A stretch of 64,000 nucleotides of DNA from Lunularia cruciata. Lineage: Eukaryota > Streptophyta > Marchantiopsida > Lunulariales > Lunulariaceae. A model generated the notes under the pieces. It saw only the letters and a list, made by a program, of their open reading frames with translations. It did no database searches and was not told where the DNA came from. This document shows positions 19,851-32,779 of the stretch, piece by piece. The position numbers and the translations under genes are program-made. Position 1 is the first letter of the stretch; every line of letters begins with the position of its first letter. The stretch lies in contig OX419758.1 in assembly GCA_948567375.1 (NCBI GenBank), forward strand, positions 24,929,001 to 24,993,000. The letters are read 5' to 3'.

Positions 19851-21200
19851 CAAGCCAAGTCATCATGACAAGGCATTTGGAATGACATGGAACTTGTTGG
19901 GTTTATACTCAAGCTTGATATCAAACAATTGTAGTTTTTCTTCCCAAAAATGATGTTGACTCTTCATATGCTTCAATCTAAATTCTACAACAAAGATTTG
20001 TGATTGATCCTTATTATCACTTGTTTCTCCAAGAAATAATGTCACTATACTTTGTTGCATACAACTTTGCCACTTGTTCTCAATCTCAAGTGGAATAATT
20101 CCTTTTTGTTGCATTAATCATTGAGATACAAAGGCTATGGGATGGAGTCTATCTAGGAATGCTTGTTGCAACACAACTTCATTTGCAAATTTAAAAGCAT
20201 CAAAACCAACCACACAAGGTAGTTGAGGATCATATGGTTGGAAGATGGATCATGAAGACACTATATCCTTTAGCTTCTTGAATGTTGCTTCTTACTGGGT
20301 GTTCCACTCAAAAATTATTTTTTTGCCCAAGAGGTCAGTTAACAATGCAGCCACATGAGCAAAGTATTTGATGAACCATCAGTAAAAGCTCACTAATCCA
20401 CTAAATCTCCAAACTTCCACAACATTCTAAGGAGTAGGCCAGTCAATATTGGCCTTGATTCTCTCCTCTTCCATCTTGATCCCCTCTATTGAAACCATAT
20501 GGCCCAAGAAGGTAACTTCCTTTTGCCAAAAGGTGCACTTGGATTTCTTGCAATAGAACTTTGATTGTCATAATTTTCTCAAGACTTTGTGAGTGTGGTT
20601 CTTGTATTGTACTTCTATCTTTATATAAATCAAAATTTTATCCAAGAAAACTATCACATATTGATCTAACAGCCCATCCAACACCCAATGCATTGATCCA
20701 TGAAGATTATTGGAGCCTTAGTGAACCCAAATGGTAAAACTCTCCATTCAAAATGCCTATACTTTATATGAAAGGCAGTAATTTGCACATTTGCTCTATC
20801 AATTGGAATCTGTGTGTAGCCACTTCAAAGATCCAACTTTGAGAAGCATTGAGCTCTACTTAGTTGATCCAAAAAATCATCAATTCAAAGCAAGAGATGC
20901 ATATACTTCATATATTTTTATTGAGACCACAATAATCAATACAAAATTAGAGTCCTCTATCCTTCTTTGGGACAAATAGTACTAGTGCTCCTAAGGAGAT
21001 GTACTATATCATATGAAATCCTTTTCCCAACAACTTGATCAATGTTGTTCAAAGCTCTTCTAACTCCTTTGATGTGAGTCAATAGATGGGTATACTCATT
21101 TGAGAACTACTTGGCAATATCTCAATTGTGAAGGGCATGTCACAATCAAAGTATTATCCCTTTAGAAGATCATTTGGAAACACATCTACAAACTCTTGAA
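19851..21200 (-). pseudogene. RNase H and reverse transcriptase of E2
   Basis: 19863-20114 encodes the end of RNase H (HMKSQHHFWEEKLQLFDIKLEY). The polymerase domain follows upstream to about 21110, with the same residue order as E3 but many stops and frameshifts. The linker at about 21280-21340 holds about one unit of the 60-bp repeat. Confidence 0.75.
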
Positions 21201-21405
21201 CTATTTGATCAACCATTGTTTGATGAGATTTCCAATCATTGTAAGATCCTCCTTGCATAATAGTTTTGATCCACACCATAAAAATAAGAATATCTCTCTC
21301 TAAATTTTATTTTGTTAGTTTCTATATTGATAAAATTCTCATCTTGAGATTGATTAATTTTAGGTATCTTACTCAAAATTTGCCAAGCTATGTAATCAAT
21401 ATTCC

Positions 21406-21740
21406 TTACCTTGGTGTAGTCAATTGAATTTGTTGTTGGTCCCAATCAAATTGAACCTTATAATGTTCAAGGCAAGGAAGACCTAGAATGATATCATAGT
21501 ATAGATGAGCTACAACAAATCTCATATACTTTGAAAACTCTCTCCCAATCTTGAATAAAATAGGATGTAAAGTATGAAATGTGGAACTCTTCTTACCATC
21601 TGCCATCATCAATGTACTCCCCAATGCCAATTTGATAGAAATACTTAGAAATTCTTTTTTATGGACATGTGATTCTCCAAAATTCCAAAATCAACCAAAA
21701 TCTTACAACCACAATCAAATATCATACCTTGCAAGTGAAT
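21406..21740 (-). pseudogene. Protease of E2
   Basis: A 74-codon open piece (21406-21630) holds 'MMADGKKSSTFHTLHP' and 'IILGLPCLEHYKVQFD', matching the protease of E1. The active-site DSG-S-S has become DFGIL around 21690, so the enzyme is dead. Confidence 0.75.
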
Positions 21741-21789
21741 CAAACTTGCACCAATTAAGCTTTCAATCCCATTCAAATTAATCAAATTC

Positions 21790-22730
21790 CCACAAGTGGC
21801 TCAATATCTCTTATTAGAACTCTTTGTTTTCTTGATCATTGTGCTTCATAAATTCCATTTGGACCACTTGTTGAGGTTGTCTATTCCTAGTTTGACATTT
21901 TTCAATACACTATCCAATTTGGTGACAAAAAAAGCAACCACCATTTGGTCACAATCTTTCTCAATTTGCAATGCCAAGGGATCTCCATTGGTGTTGGATT
22001 CTCTACCCATGGGTGGTGTGTTTGTAAGTTATGTGAGGTCTACATCAAGACCAACTTGTGACAACCAAGGAATCAGAGCACTTAGCCAACTACATGGCTT
22101 CTTCCAAGTGTTTGGTCTCACACATGGTTGCTTCCAATTTAGAGTGATTCCAAGCCCCTCACAAACTGATCTAGAGCTCCATCTTCTAGTATCTCTAGAA
22201 TTTTCATTATGGTGTTTTGAAATTGTATGATGTAGCTTCTCATAGAACTAATCTACTTTAATTTTGCTAATCTATCTCATGCAACTTGTGCAATATTCAT
22301 TGCTTGGAATTTTCCAATTATTCTGCTCTTGAATTCTTCCCATTTCAAGATTGGAGCAACAAATTCTCATTGAGCTTGCTCCACATAGAATTGCCACCAT
22401 AGCTTGGTCACTCCATCTATTGGCTTGAAGCTAAGAGAACTTGTCTCTATTCATCCAGAAGTTTGTGGTTTCAATATAACATTTACAATCAAACACAAAG
22501 TTCTTCCTTACACCCAATAGATTCTTATTGTCAAATTCCTTTTGCTTTGGAAATTGGACTCCCTCTTCTCCTTCTCCAAACCCTACTCGTTCCACATGCT
22601 CTTATTTTTTATTATCATGATCTCTTTGTCAACAATGAAGTAAGGTGCTTGATCTATTGTTACATTACAATGATAATTTTGGACATCTCTTCCATGACTA
22701 CTACTCTACTAGACTACTAACTTACAATTA
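21790..22730 (-). pseudogene. gag of E2
   Basis: Minus-strand translation matches the gag of E1, E3 and E4 over the central domain (22050-22450) and N-terminal helix region. The zinc knuckle is recognisable near 21925-21960 (CFFCHQIG) but a stop follows its Gly. Confidence 0.75.
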
Positions 22731-22952
22731 TCTAAGTTAGCACATAAAAGTCAACAAGTCCAATACTCCCCATAAGTTACAATTGGCAAAATCAATGGTT
22801 CATCCTACAAGATGATTGCATTAAAAAAATTTGCCCAAAGCATGAAATTATGAACTTTGTGAAATGATACATTGGTAGTATATGGATAAAAAATCCTAGT
22901 GGTTTGGAGGAAATAGATTTGGTGGTCCATAGATTTCATCCATCCCATCCTT

Positions 22953-22964
22953 GCTTTGATACCA
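22953..22964 (-). promoter_or_regulatory. Primer-binding site of E2
   Basis: Minus strand TGGTATCAAAGC, one base from TGGTATCAGAGC, the usual plant initiator Met-tRNA complement, 1-2 nt inside the 5' LTR. Confidence 0.85.
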
Positions 22965-22965
22965 A

Positions 22966-23387
22966 TATAAAAGACCAAGAGAAATAAGAGAATGGAAGAC
23001 AAGAGTGGAAGGTCACATTGGGACTCTCAAGTGAGGAAACACCAAATGCCTTGCATGATATTGGGCTTTGGTATTTATTAGGAAACATTAAAGCTCTTGG
23101 GAAACTTCCAAGGAAAATTCCTTCTAGAAGCCGCCTTCATTGGAGTGCAAGCTAAGTTAGCCAAGAAGCTTCATTCTAGAAACCACCTACTTGGCATGCA
23201 AGTAAATCTAGCATAGAATCTTCCTCCTAGAAACCACCTACTTGGCATACAAGTTACTCTATACTAAGAAAGTACCACGAAGCTTCCTAGATGCTTCTAA
23301 AACATTCTTAGAATTTCTTGGCCAATTTGGCCTATTTGCTAACTCATTAGCCTCCATCAACTTGTCTACTAACTCCTTATTATTATA
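22966..23387 (-). repeat. 5' LTR of E2
   Basis: About 420 bp, aligned with the other LTRs of the family. The terminal dinucleotides are mutated (TATAAAAG instead of TGTAAAAG at the inner end; TATTATTATA at the outer end). The heat-shock-like arrays are present but more broken than in the 3' LTR. Confidence 0.8.
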
Positions 23388-23559
23388 GTGATTATTCAAC
23401 TATTCATACATGCAAAGTTGGGATGATAGAGAATATTTACAAACCAATCCAAATTGGAGCCCACTTTTACATTTGCATTTGGATGATCAAGCACTCAAAG
23501 CTCAAATCCTAAGTCCATACTCAAAACTAAAGACAATCCTAGACCCAAAGGCAAGAGAC

Positions 23560-25372
23560 TATTCTACCTAAGTCGATTACATTACTCCTAACTAGAGTAT
23601 GAGAGGATCTTGATGGATGAGACCAAAATCCTTGAACTTGAAATACCCAAATGTCAACACTTTGGGAATGTACATTCAAAGGGATTTTTTGAGATTAAAG
23701 TGTTGATGTTCTTATTATGGAATTGGTCTTACTCCTCCATAGAGATAGGGCAGGAAATCAAGGAGGTGGCTATCAAGACCAACAAGAGTTGAGAAGAAAT
23801 TCACACTGGTGGATATGGTAACATTGGAAGGAAGTATTAGGGACTTGTGCAAGAGTGGAGAATAGACTGAGATGGGATACTAAGTTCCTCAATGCCAAGA
23901 GATTGGTGGATTGGGTGCTACATTTTTCTAATTGCCGAAAGAATTCTAAGAATAGATGCATTGTTAGCCATTATTTAGATCCTATCAAGCTTGATGTTGT
24001 TCTAAACTTATTCTAGATATTCAAGCCAAGTCAGACAAACTACATAAGAATGAACCAAGTTGTGTTCTTTGAATGGCTGTTCAAAGGAAAAGGAGTCAAT
24101 TGGGCCATGATATTCTATCAATGGACCAACCAAATTTACCATATCTTAGAATAAAAGGGACCTCATTACATAGTGCTTTTTGTTAACCATTTTTCATTGG
24201 CTTGGGATTCCTAGAAGAATTAGAGTAGGAGGAATACCCTAACCATGAACTTGAGAAAAAAAAATTCGAGAGCTAGCTAAAGTAGGCTGAAAGTTATTGT
24301 GAGAAAGCTTCAAAAGACAAAAGAAAACTTCTGGCTATTAGAAAAGGAAAGTGCAAGGTGGAGTTGAAGGAAGAAGTGGTCAGCATAGTTCAATGGAAAA
24401 TTAACCTTGAGAAGCATCAAGCAAAATATTTGCCAAGGGATGTGATATTTTGGTTGAAGAAGCAAGGAAGGAAGATGGAGAAGAAGAACCCCAAGACCAA
24501 GTGCATGATGTCTTGTCTACCACCATATTTGGATGCAACTCTAAAGGGAAGCTATCAATATCCAAAGGAGACGTTAACCATCTGACTCCACCAAGGATGA
24601 ATGATGCAAAAGTGCACAAGCACTCAGTAGATTTGGGATTAGATGGATTCTTTCTTGAGGAGGAAGGACCATCTAAGAATCCAAAGGAAGATAGAGAAAA
24701 GAATCCCAAGGAATTGGTATAAAAGCCAAAGGTGAGAATAAACCTCAAAACATCATGCAATATATATTGAACCCAAAGGTGACCAAGAACCATTAATACC
24801 CACTCTTGTATGAAAATTGCTCTCAATTACACACTTTGACCATGGGTATGGTTCCTTAGTAGGATTGTGGATAATGATCTTTGAGGAGTATAAGTATTTA
24901 GAGTTGAGAGTATGTATGAATTGCCAAGGTGGATGCACCATACATTGCAAGAGTGGCATAGTGAGATTCTAGAATTATGGAGAGAGTTAGAAGAAGTAAA
25001 GCAAGAGAAGGAAAAAGGCAAGGCTTTGGTGTGATTAATAAAGAAGGAGCTATTTGATAAAAGGTAGAAAATGGACTTTTGATGGCTAAATTAGACTCCC
25101 AAACTAAGGAATTAGATAGTCTAAGAGAGCAATTAGCAACAATGACAAAAGAAAATGAAGTTAAAAATAATGTAGCAGATTTGACCATCAGAAAACTTAG
25201 AAAGGAGTTAGCTAGTACCAATGTTAAGTGTAAAATGCTCCATGAGGCAAGAAAAGGAAAGAGCAAATTTGAGAAGCATCACATAACACAAAGAAGGCAG
25301 AAATTAAAGAATGGGAGGAAATTAGAAGGTATGACCAATCAACTTGAGGAGACGACAAATAGGGTGACTTAA
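23560..25372 (+). pseudogene. Diverged relative of the family C coiled-coil protein
   Basis: Plus-strand frames contain, near 24060-24185, 'VVFFEWLFKGKGVNWA' and 'GPHYIVLFVNHFSLAW', which match 'AVFFHKLFAGEPINWA' and 'PPHYIVPFAAHFYRV' of the protein at 63417-63788 (minus) with the same spacing. The preceding stretch (about 23880-24000) also aligns (KRLVDWVLHFSN region). Downstream, 24358-24722 is acidic and Lys-rich, and 24930-25372 is a long coiled coil (EILELWRELEEVKQEKEKG and later LDSLREQLATMTKENEV). There are many stops and frameshifts. The protein has no domain I recognise, and no polymerase, protease or integrase follows it. The two proteins therefore define a family of conserved head domain plus coiled coil. 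Confidence 0.6.
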
Positions 25373-26555
25373 CTTGGAATAGTGTAAGTTAGCACCAATC
25401 TAAATCTGGTCATTTTGTACAAGGTAAACAACATGAAGGCCAGAGGACCAGGGAGAGTAGAGTTAGGAAGGAGGAAATAAAGTATATATACTTTGTTACA
25501 TAATGAAATAAAGTTACTTCAAAAGCTTAGAACTAAATTCTAGAATCGTAGTGGGAAGAAATGGGAAGAAGCAATTATGAAGTTTTTGGAAAGAATGTAG
25601 AGGAAGACCATAGAATCTAAGGATTACTCGAAGTATACTTTGAAAGTTTCACGAGAAAAGTTAGAGAGAATACCTTAGAAGTACCTTAGAGAAGTAAGGA
25701 GTAGAAAATTTAGCATTAGAAAGTACTCCAATTCCTTAAGAGTCAATCAACACTTTTCTGGTGGGTGGTATAGCTATTCATTTTAGGAGTCACATTAGTT
25801 CAGATTGGTGTTGTATTTCAATGTGTTGGTTTGATGTATCATTTAAGTCTGAATGGCAATGTATGTAAACTATGCATTCAAAGTGCTAAATGTTCAATTC
25901 AAATGGTTAATAAGTGAAAGGGTTCATCACTCTTTGTCATTTTCAGTCATCCTTGTGCAAATACACGCCTTAGAGTTTTATCTATTAGTTGAATCTATGT
26001 AGAAAAATCACTTTGTTCCTTGTGTGTTTGATCCTTGGAGACAAAGGTGAGAATTTGAGAGCAATGACATGATGGTTTAAAGTGATCTAGTGTTGATAGT
26101 AAACAAAAGATAGAAATTTTGAGGAATGTGAATTGTATAGGAAAATTCTAACTTCAGTTCATGACTTAGTCCCTTGAGGTGTTTCAAGCCATTGGTGCAA
26201 AGTTTCATTCCTTTGGGGAAGAAGTTCATTCCCTTGTAAATTCTAGCCTTCAAACAACCAAGGCCAACCTTTGTATTTGAGGGATAGACCTTCAGAGCAA
26301 AAGTTAAAGAAAATTCTCTTGGAAGTCTCTTTGTGACATTTACTTGGTATCTCCATTTATATATCCTTGAATGACCAATCGTTTTATTGTAAAACTAAAA
26401 TTTGGTGATTAGTGTGTTATTACAATGCCTATTGGCAAAGTTTTTTGAGTGTTGAGTTCTAATCATTTTTTTAATTAATCATGGCACTTTAGAGTTTGTG
26501 TGTAATTCCTTATATGAGGTGTGCTTTTATGGTGTATGATGTTGACAATAATATA
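25373..26555. other. No gene seen; ends with family D repeat
   Basis: AT-rich, without usable frames. 26479-26555 is the left part of a family D repeat copy (matching 14887-14961), into which the pogo-like element inserted. Confidence 0.5.
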
Positions 26556-26777
26556 TATTTGTACCTCCCTAATTTGTATCCTCTACAACTTGATACAACT
26601 CCATTCCACTAATGGCATTCCCAACTATAAAGTCAATATCTTTTGTATCTTGATACTCAATACACTAGAAGGCAAATATTGAGTTATAGAGGAAGAAAAT
26701 TATGATTTACAAAACAAATACCATGAAAGAAGCTAGCTACATGAAGTAGTTTGTATAGTTCTTGATGCTCTAAAATC

Positions 26778-28430
26778 CTATTGCTCACTTTTTAAGACCA
26801 GAAATGTTATATATTGGCCATGATTAGTTAGATCTAGCAAGGTGATTGCACTATTGAGAATGTTAAAATTTTTCTTGAGCATACAAACTGACCTTGGGAC
26901 TATCCTTCTCATCATACACAATTTAATTGGGATATTTGCTTCATCCACTTCCCTTACTATGTTGGCTAAACTTAACAAATTCTCACCAAAAAGCTCTTCA
27001 TGCAACGCATTGGCCTCTTCAATAGGATTGAGGAGAGTCTCGATAGAAATTTTTTGTCTTAGACCTAGAGCATTGATTGAAGAAATCAGCTTCTCATCAA
27101 TGATGCTATGCTCATTGTCACTTTCAATGATCCCTAACAAATTGCCTTTGTGTTAAGTTTCAAATAGATTTCTATGATTTAAGCAATTGTTTATGGTGTT
27201 GCAAAACCTTCATTCCATGCAACTTTTGCCCACTACATTGCCATTAAGTGGTAAACTTTGTAAATATCAACTTCACCAATCTCATCCTTATCAATGGTGT
27301 GTTGAAGCTAGAAACAATGATAATGCCACTTGAATGTTACTATTATCCCGACATCCATGGGTTGTATTTTGTGGAAGCATGCAAACTTCCACATCAGTGA
27401 GAACCAACCCACCAATATCATAGGATAGTATGTTGTCCAAAAGTAGGAAGATGTGGTGATTGGATGCCTGCATATTGCTATGCAAGCCATTCTTGAAATA
27501 AGATACCAATCATCTAGGCTATTTTATTGGGTTGGCAGTAGAACTCCAACTATTGACAAGTCTTTCTTTGAAGGCAACTTGTTTTGTTGGCATGGACAAT
27601 GATAATTGGCTCTAACTTATCTGACTCATCTGCATTTGTAGTAGATGCAAGCGTAAATTGTGGATATTGGATGCCTACATATTGCTATGCAAACCATTCT
27701 TGAAATAAGATACCAATCATCTAGGCTATTTTATTGGGTTGGTAGTAGAACCCCAACTATTGACAAGTCTTTCTCTAAAGGCAACTTGGTTTGTTGGCAT
27801 GGACAATGATAATTGGCTCTAACTTATCTGATCTTAACTTATCTGCACCATCTGCATTTGTAGTATATGCAAGCATAAATTGTGACTTTTCTACTTTGGA
27901 CCCTTCAATTTGGCTTTGGGAAATTGTTCAATAAGGTGCTATTCAAAAGAAAAGACCAATCCATGTTGTATATATCCTTCAACACATAGGTTGTAAACTT
28001 TGATTGTAGGATAGGGAGTTGTAATCTTTGCTTAGAGTATAGGGAGTTGTTTAGCAATTATAGCATTGTCAGAATTGTCAATTCCACCATGCAATCTATG
28101 CTTCTTCAGATAGTGATGTTGTTGAAACTTTTGTAGCCAACCATTTGAAAAAGTGAGTGCATTTTGCCCCAATCCCAAAGACTCTACAAAATGTTTGCTT
28201 TTTCCTTGATTAATTCATCTGAGATGTTGATGTGGCATGCCTCACACTAATGTATATGAAGCACCAAAGCTTTTTCAAGCTGTGGATTGGCAATCTTGTA
28301 CTTCCTTTTGCTACTAGACTAGCCAAGGTCAGCGGTCTCAAGCGCTTGACTCTTACCAAGGATATTGCTAATAGTCCACTATGATGGTGCTCATGGAAGG
28401 TTGAACTTTTGTAGGGCCTAAGCACTAATG
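26778..28430 (-). pseudogene. pogo/Tigger-type DDE transposase, decayed
   Basis: Minus-strand translation in several frames gives a CENP-B-like DNA-binding part (about 28430-28050, with 'FTFSNGWLQKF'-type sequence as LTFSNGWLQKFQQ and 'IDNSDNAIIAKQLP'), then the catalytic part. The second catalytic Asp lies in IFLLLDN (about 27450-27430) and the third in QPMDVGIIVTFKWHY (about 27370-27320), preceded by 'MLPQNTT'; all are hallmarks of pogo/Tigger transposases. A one-base shift separates the last two. The first catalytic Asp region is corrupted. The C-terminal tail extends to 26778. This class moves by cut and paste at TA sites. Confidence 0.75.
27461..27885. repeat. 207-bp tandem duplication inside the pogo-like transposase
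   Basis: 27461-27667 is repeated at 27668-27885 with about 92-95% identity and a few short indels. It duplicates part of the transposase coding sequence just upstream of the LLLDN motif, which further disables the gene. Confidence 0.9.
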
Positions 28431-29453
28431 ACTACTGGTTGACTAAGGGGTTGGACTAAACATAATGATAAACTGAACTTGATACCCTCTACAGCTCAAT
28501 ATAATCCTAGTGCACAGATCTTATTGACTTAGAGAGGTACAATTTTATGTTGAGTAATAATGTTTATTTACATGACATTGCCTTGATATAAGAGAAGTTT
28601 GCCACTCTATCTATATTCACAGTTTTTGATATATGTCTTTTCATACATTTACTTCCTAGTATGCAATATGCAAAAGTTACTTTATCATGCACATGTAATT
28701 ACAGCACTAATATCTTAACAATATAATTCAATTTCTATGCATACAACAATTATATTGCATTTTATATATGCTAGACTATCTATAATTTTCAATCATATTT
28801 TGTGAATATTGCAATTTCTAACGTTGAGTAACTTGAAAAAAAATGTTTGCTTGATAGTAAGGATGACTAAATACTCAAATTGTCATTCTATATATAGGAT
28901 ATACTCTTATATTATTGTTAAATCATAATTGTATCATGAAATTGATTGTTATATTTCCTTTATTGTAACCTATTCTTTGATAGAATTTTATATTCTAAAA
29001 ATCTTCTACATTATGAAAAATTATATTTTTACTAATCTTCCTTTTCTCTTAATAATTTTCTTTCAATATTTTAATCTATACTTTCTTATGGGTAATTCTT
29101 TAAATTAAATAAATTAAGTAAAAAATTGGTATTTTAATTAGTTATATTAATTATTTAATATTTTTTATGCAATTAAAAGTATAGAAGAGACTAAATTTGA
29201 TATTAAAAACTGATTAAAAACTGATTTATGATATTTGTAATAAAATGAATACAATAATGGGAGCTGAAAATCTATAGCTTGTGTTTCACAATCTATTTGT
29301 TTTATTTTCATTTATTACTTTAATAAAAAATTGATTCTAATTATTTTTATTTATTTTAAATTTTAGTTCAACAGTTGTATAAAAAATCTGAAATACAAAG
29401 TTGAATGAGCAATTCCCATACAAGAAACCTATGGATGTTTTAATTCCCCTCTT

Positions 29454-29747
29454 CAAAACATGAAGTTTAGAATGTTCAACATAAAATATTTTAATTTAGA
29501 TATTTAATTCTTCTTCTTGAGAATAAAGACTTCATCATTTGAACCTGTAATGTACTATCAAAATGTTAGAGTTTGGTAATTGACCTTTAAATTTTGTTGT
29601 CAAAACATGAAGTGCATTAAAGTTCTACTCAACAACTTTTTAATTTAGATATTTAATTCCAGTTATTGAGCATAAATTTTTCAACATCTAAACTTGCAAT
29701 GCACTATCAAAACGTTAGAATTTTTTATTGATCTTTAAAATTTTGTC
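29454..29747. repeat. Tandem duplication, period about 147 bp
   Basis: 29454-29600 and 29601-29747 share CAAAACATGAAGT starts, an internal TTTAATTTAGATATTTAATTC block and ATTGA(C/T)CTTTAAA(A)TTTTGT ends. Divergence of roughly 20-25% indicates an old duplication. Confidence 0.8.
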
Positions 29748-31727
29748 ATATGTATAATATATGGTTTGAAACTGATAACAAATTTTCCTTTTTTGAATTT
29801 AAATTTTAATAATATGATTATGATACTAATTATTCTGATCATTAAAGAAATTTTAACTGTCTATAACAACTTTACTTCAAGAGGATAATGTATGATAAAA
29901 TTTAATCAGAAAAGAATAATCAACAGATAAAAAGAAACTCAGAATTGATGCAATTAGTCAAAAAACAAAAATTTTATATACATGAAAATGATTAAGATTT
30001 ACAGATTTTTTGTCTTATTATTATGATGATAACTACATAAAAATAACTAAAAATTATACTAATAAATTATGATGTTTTATTAAATTTGACTGGCATATTA
30101 GATTATATTCAAAAAATTAATAATTATAAATATTTTAATATCTGACATCACTAAGAAGAAACTTATAATAAGAATAATATTATATTATTAAGAAGAGAGT
30201 TTAATTAGCTCAGTAGGAAAGAAATTTTGATAACATATAATTTTCAATTAAATTTTCATTATGTTGTTATTAATTTATCTTGAGTTTAGATTAAAAATTC
30301 AACACATTTTAGAAACTTGTATGATCTATGAGCCGCTATGCTTTATGCATGAACTCCTTACTCTTATCATAAAATTATGTAAAGGTAAATTATCAACTTC
30401 AAAACATTAGATTAACATGTCTTGTAAAGCAGTTATAATAGATTATAATAGAATGATAAATCAGCATAATCTACTAAATAACTAATCAAAATAATGAATT
30501 ATAATTATCAAATAATAATTTTTTGTCTAATAAATTTTTAACTTAAAATTAATAGTTCAGTATATTTGCTATAATATGTCAAAGAGTTGGATTTTCCAAC
30601 TAAATAAGAAATATATTTTAAGTGTAGTCTTAATATGTGATTACTACTGCTAGGTTGATTTGCTTACCGGATTATTTCATACATGAAATGGAATCCCACA
30701 TAAAAGAATTTATGTAAGTATTCTCATCATGCTTATAGGGTAATCCACTATAGGGTAATCCACTCAAAGTGAGACAAACCAAAATACTTGCATATGAAAT
30801 TTGTAAAATACATAGAGAAGAAAGTGACAAAAAAATGGCATTTAAATAAGCATAAATTTCTCAAATTTAGTATATTAAAACCAATTATAATCTTTGGATT
30901 CCTTTTGACATTCAGAATCGAGAAAATACACAGATATTTATTTAAAGAAGAGTTCTTATTTAGGTAGAGTACAAATACTGACTATTCAAAATGTAAACAA
31001 GAGATTTAGATTTGAAGTAGTCTTAGTTTCTTGGACCTTCTCTTTGTTAACAAGGAGATCATATAAATATCCTTTGAAATACTTCTACTTTTTGATTAAT
31101 TCATAGAATCTTAATCCTTTGATAATTTCATAAGTGAACATTAGAAAAGTGAATGGAACAACGTAGTCAATGGTCACTTTGATAATAGACTTTGGCTCGA
31201 AAACCTTTTAAGTGGAGTGAGGGTGTATGTTTAAATTTTATATGGAGTATTAAGAGGTTAAAAACACTAATTTTATCTCAAGAAAGCAAACATAATGAAT
31301 ACATTCTATATCCACAACATAGAACTAATTTAGAATGGCTAAGAACAATTAATCAACCATAAATAACTCTCATCCGTTTTGCCCTAGATTTTGATTGTAT
31401 TACTACAACCTTACATATACTTCAAACTTTTTTCTTAGACTTTCCTAGATTCAAAAAAATTTACCTGATTGTTTCTTACTTAGTACCTTGTACATGTGGT
31501 CTTGTGGAGATACCGTGTGATTAGCATTGGGTAATTAGTCTTTTTATAGAAACCAAATATATCTCCAAGTTACAATAATCTTCATAAGTATAATTCTAAT
31601 CGTTGAAAACGTTTCTCAAGATTACAAATAGTTTGTAACAAGTATCAACTTGTCAACACATTGTCAAGCTTGTTCCTTCCTAGCCTCTTCTTTTCGAAAA
31701 GTGAACTTTCTTGCCTTGTGAAGTCTG

Positions 31728-31967
31728 TTATAAAATCCAATCTCCATGGAGGTGATGTAGATTTTCAAGTTGTTTGGAGTTTGCTCTTCTCTTGGGTCGA
31801 ACAATAGATATAGATACAGTAAATTTGAGACGCTCAGCGAACGTTACTTCTACAAATCCTATACAATATGCAGTTTCAGAGAAGTAATACCCATCATTAA
31901 GATGGGGAGAGGAGCGACAATAAGCAAAGTCCTTCAGCGTAAGTAGAGGAGAACTTAATGGGTTCAT
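31728..31967 (-). CDS. Small uncharacterised open frame (79 aa)
   Basis: ATG at 31967 to TAA at 31728. The product has a hydrophilic, normally mixed composition (starts MNPLSSPLLTLKDFAYCRS, ends LENLHHLHGDWIL) and no domain I recognise. It is notable only because it stands out in a stretch otherwise closed in all frames. A T-rich stretch followed by CAG-like sequence (ACCAGAAAG) lies just upstream and could be a splice acceptor, so it might be an exon of something larger. It could equally be chance. Confidence 0.25.
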   Translation of the reverse strand: MNPLSSPLLTLKDFAYCRSSPHLNDGYYFSETAYCIGFVEVTFAERLKFTVSISIVRPKRRANSKQLENLHHLHGDWIL

Positions 31968-32074
31968 CTTTCTGGTTTTTCTAGTTCTATAATTAAATAG
32001 AAGTACAGATAAAAATACAAAGTAAGTTCACTACTTACGAGAGAGAATGTGCAAAAGCTTACCTTACTAAACTT

Positions 32075-32205
32075 TAAAGATATAATTTTCACTTCTCTAT
32101 TTTGTAACTTATATTATACGATTATGAGTATGCTCTTCTCTAAAGATATAATTTTCACTTCTCTATTTTGTAACTTACATTATACGATTATGAGTATGCT
32201 CTCTT
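32075..32205. repeat. 66-bp tandem duplication
   Basis: 32075-32140 and 32141-32205 are almost identical (TAAAGATATAATTTTCACTT start, GAGTATGCTCT end), so this is a recent event. Confidence 0.92.
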
Positions 32206-32779
32206 TAAAGACTATTAGCTGATGCAATACAAAGGAGAACAATCCCACTAAACTATACTTCTTCATATGCTAAAGTTATATTTAAATCATATAGTAGACT
32301 ATCCTCATGCCATAGAACATATTTTCCATTGCCATGGCATGAGAATTTAAACCCCATGTTACCCTTTGGGTGTTTTTTGCAACAAATTGACGGGATCTTC
32401 TTATCCTTTTGCTATCCTATGAGTGCCTTACTTTACTATTTCTTAAGTATAAAAGGACTACCCAATATATACGTGGGGACGTACTGGAGAGTGTGGAGAC
32501 GGGAGAGGAGAGGAAGAGATATGAGAGGAAAGATTTATACTTTCTGAGTGCTCTCTTGCACATAGCACTTGAGTGAATAGTTGATTCTGTTTGTTTTTGG
32601 ATGGAGGCTTGCCAGGGATGATTTATAAGCAAAAAGGGATACCATAGATGCACTTTTCACTCTGGATTATGCACACTTCTTCTATTCCATCATTGACCAT
32701 TCCAAGGATACCAATCAAGTTGTGGGAGTGGTTAGCTTCTTAGGCGGGTTCCATTTTAGGATTATTTGAGACTAGTTTT

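Larger units (their letters stand above)
17885..23387 (-). mobile_element. Ty3/gypsy chromovirus E2, full-length but decayed
   Basis: Both LTRs are present (3' LTR 17885-18301, 5' LTR 22966-23387) around an internal region in the order gag, protease, RT, RNase H, integrase on the minus strand. The layout is that of E3. The LTRs are well diverged from each other, so insertion is old. I could not find a convincing 5-bp target duplication (AATAG left, GTGAT right by my boundaries). Confidence 0.88.
26556..28545 (-). mobile_element. pogo/Tigger-like (Tc1/mariner superfamily) element
   Basis: The ends form an 18-bp imperfect inverted repeat (TATTTGTACCTCCCTAAT at the left; AAATTGTACCTCTCTAAG read from the right). 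TA flanks both ends (26554-26555 and 28546-28547), the target used by this superfamily. The sequence on both sides, joined, matches 14945-14990, where the site is empty. It contains a dead CENP-B/pogo-type transposase on the minus strand. Length is about 1990 bp including an internal 207-bp tandem duplication. Confidence 0.8.
28546..32779. other. AT-rich stretch without recognised genes
   Basis: From about 28600 to 31700 the sequence is very AT-rich, with no frame of meaningful length on either strand. Two local tandem duplications lie inside (29454-29747, 32075-32205). A single 79-codon frame at 31728-31967 is listed separately. The right end merges into decayed non-LTR coding sequence around 32780. 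Confidence 0.55.

Noticed and set aside
24401-24826. 141-codon minus-strand frame
   Set aside because: It is antisense to the Lys/Glu-rich coiled-coil remnant on the plus strand.
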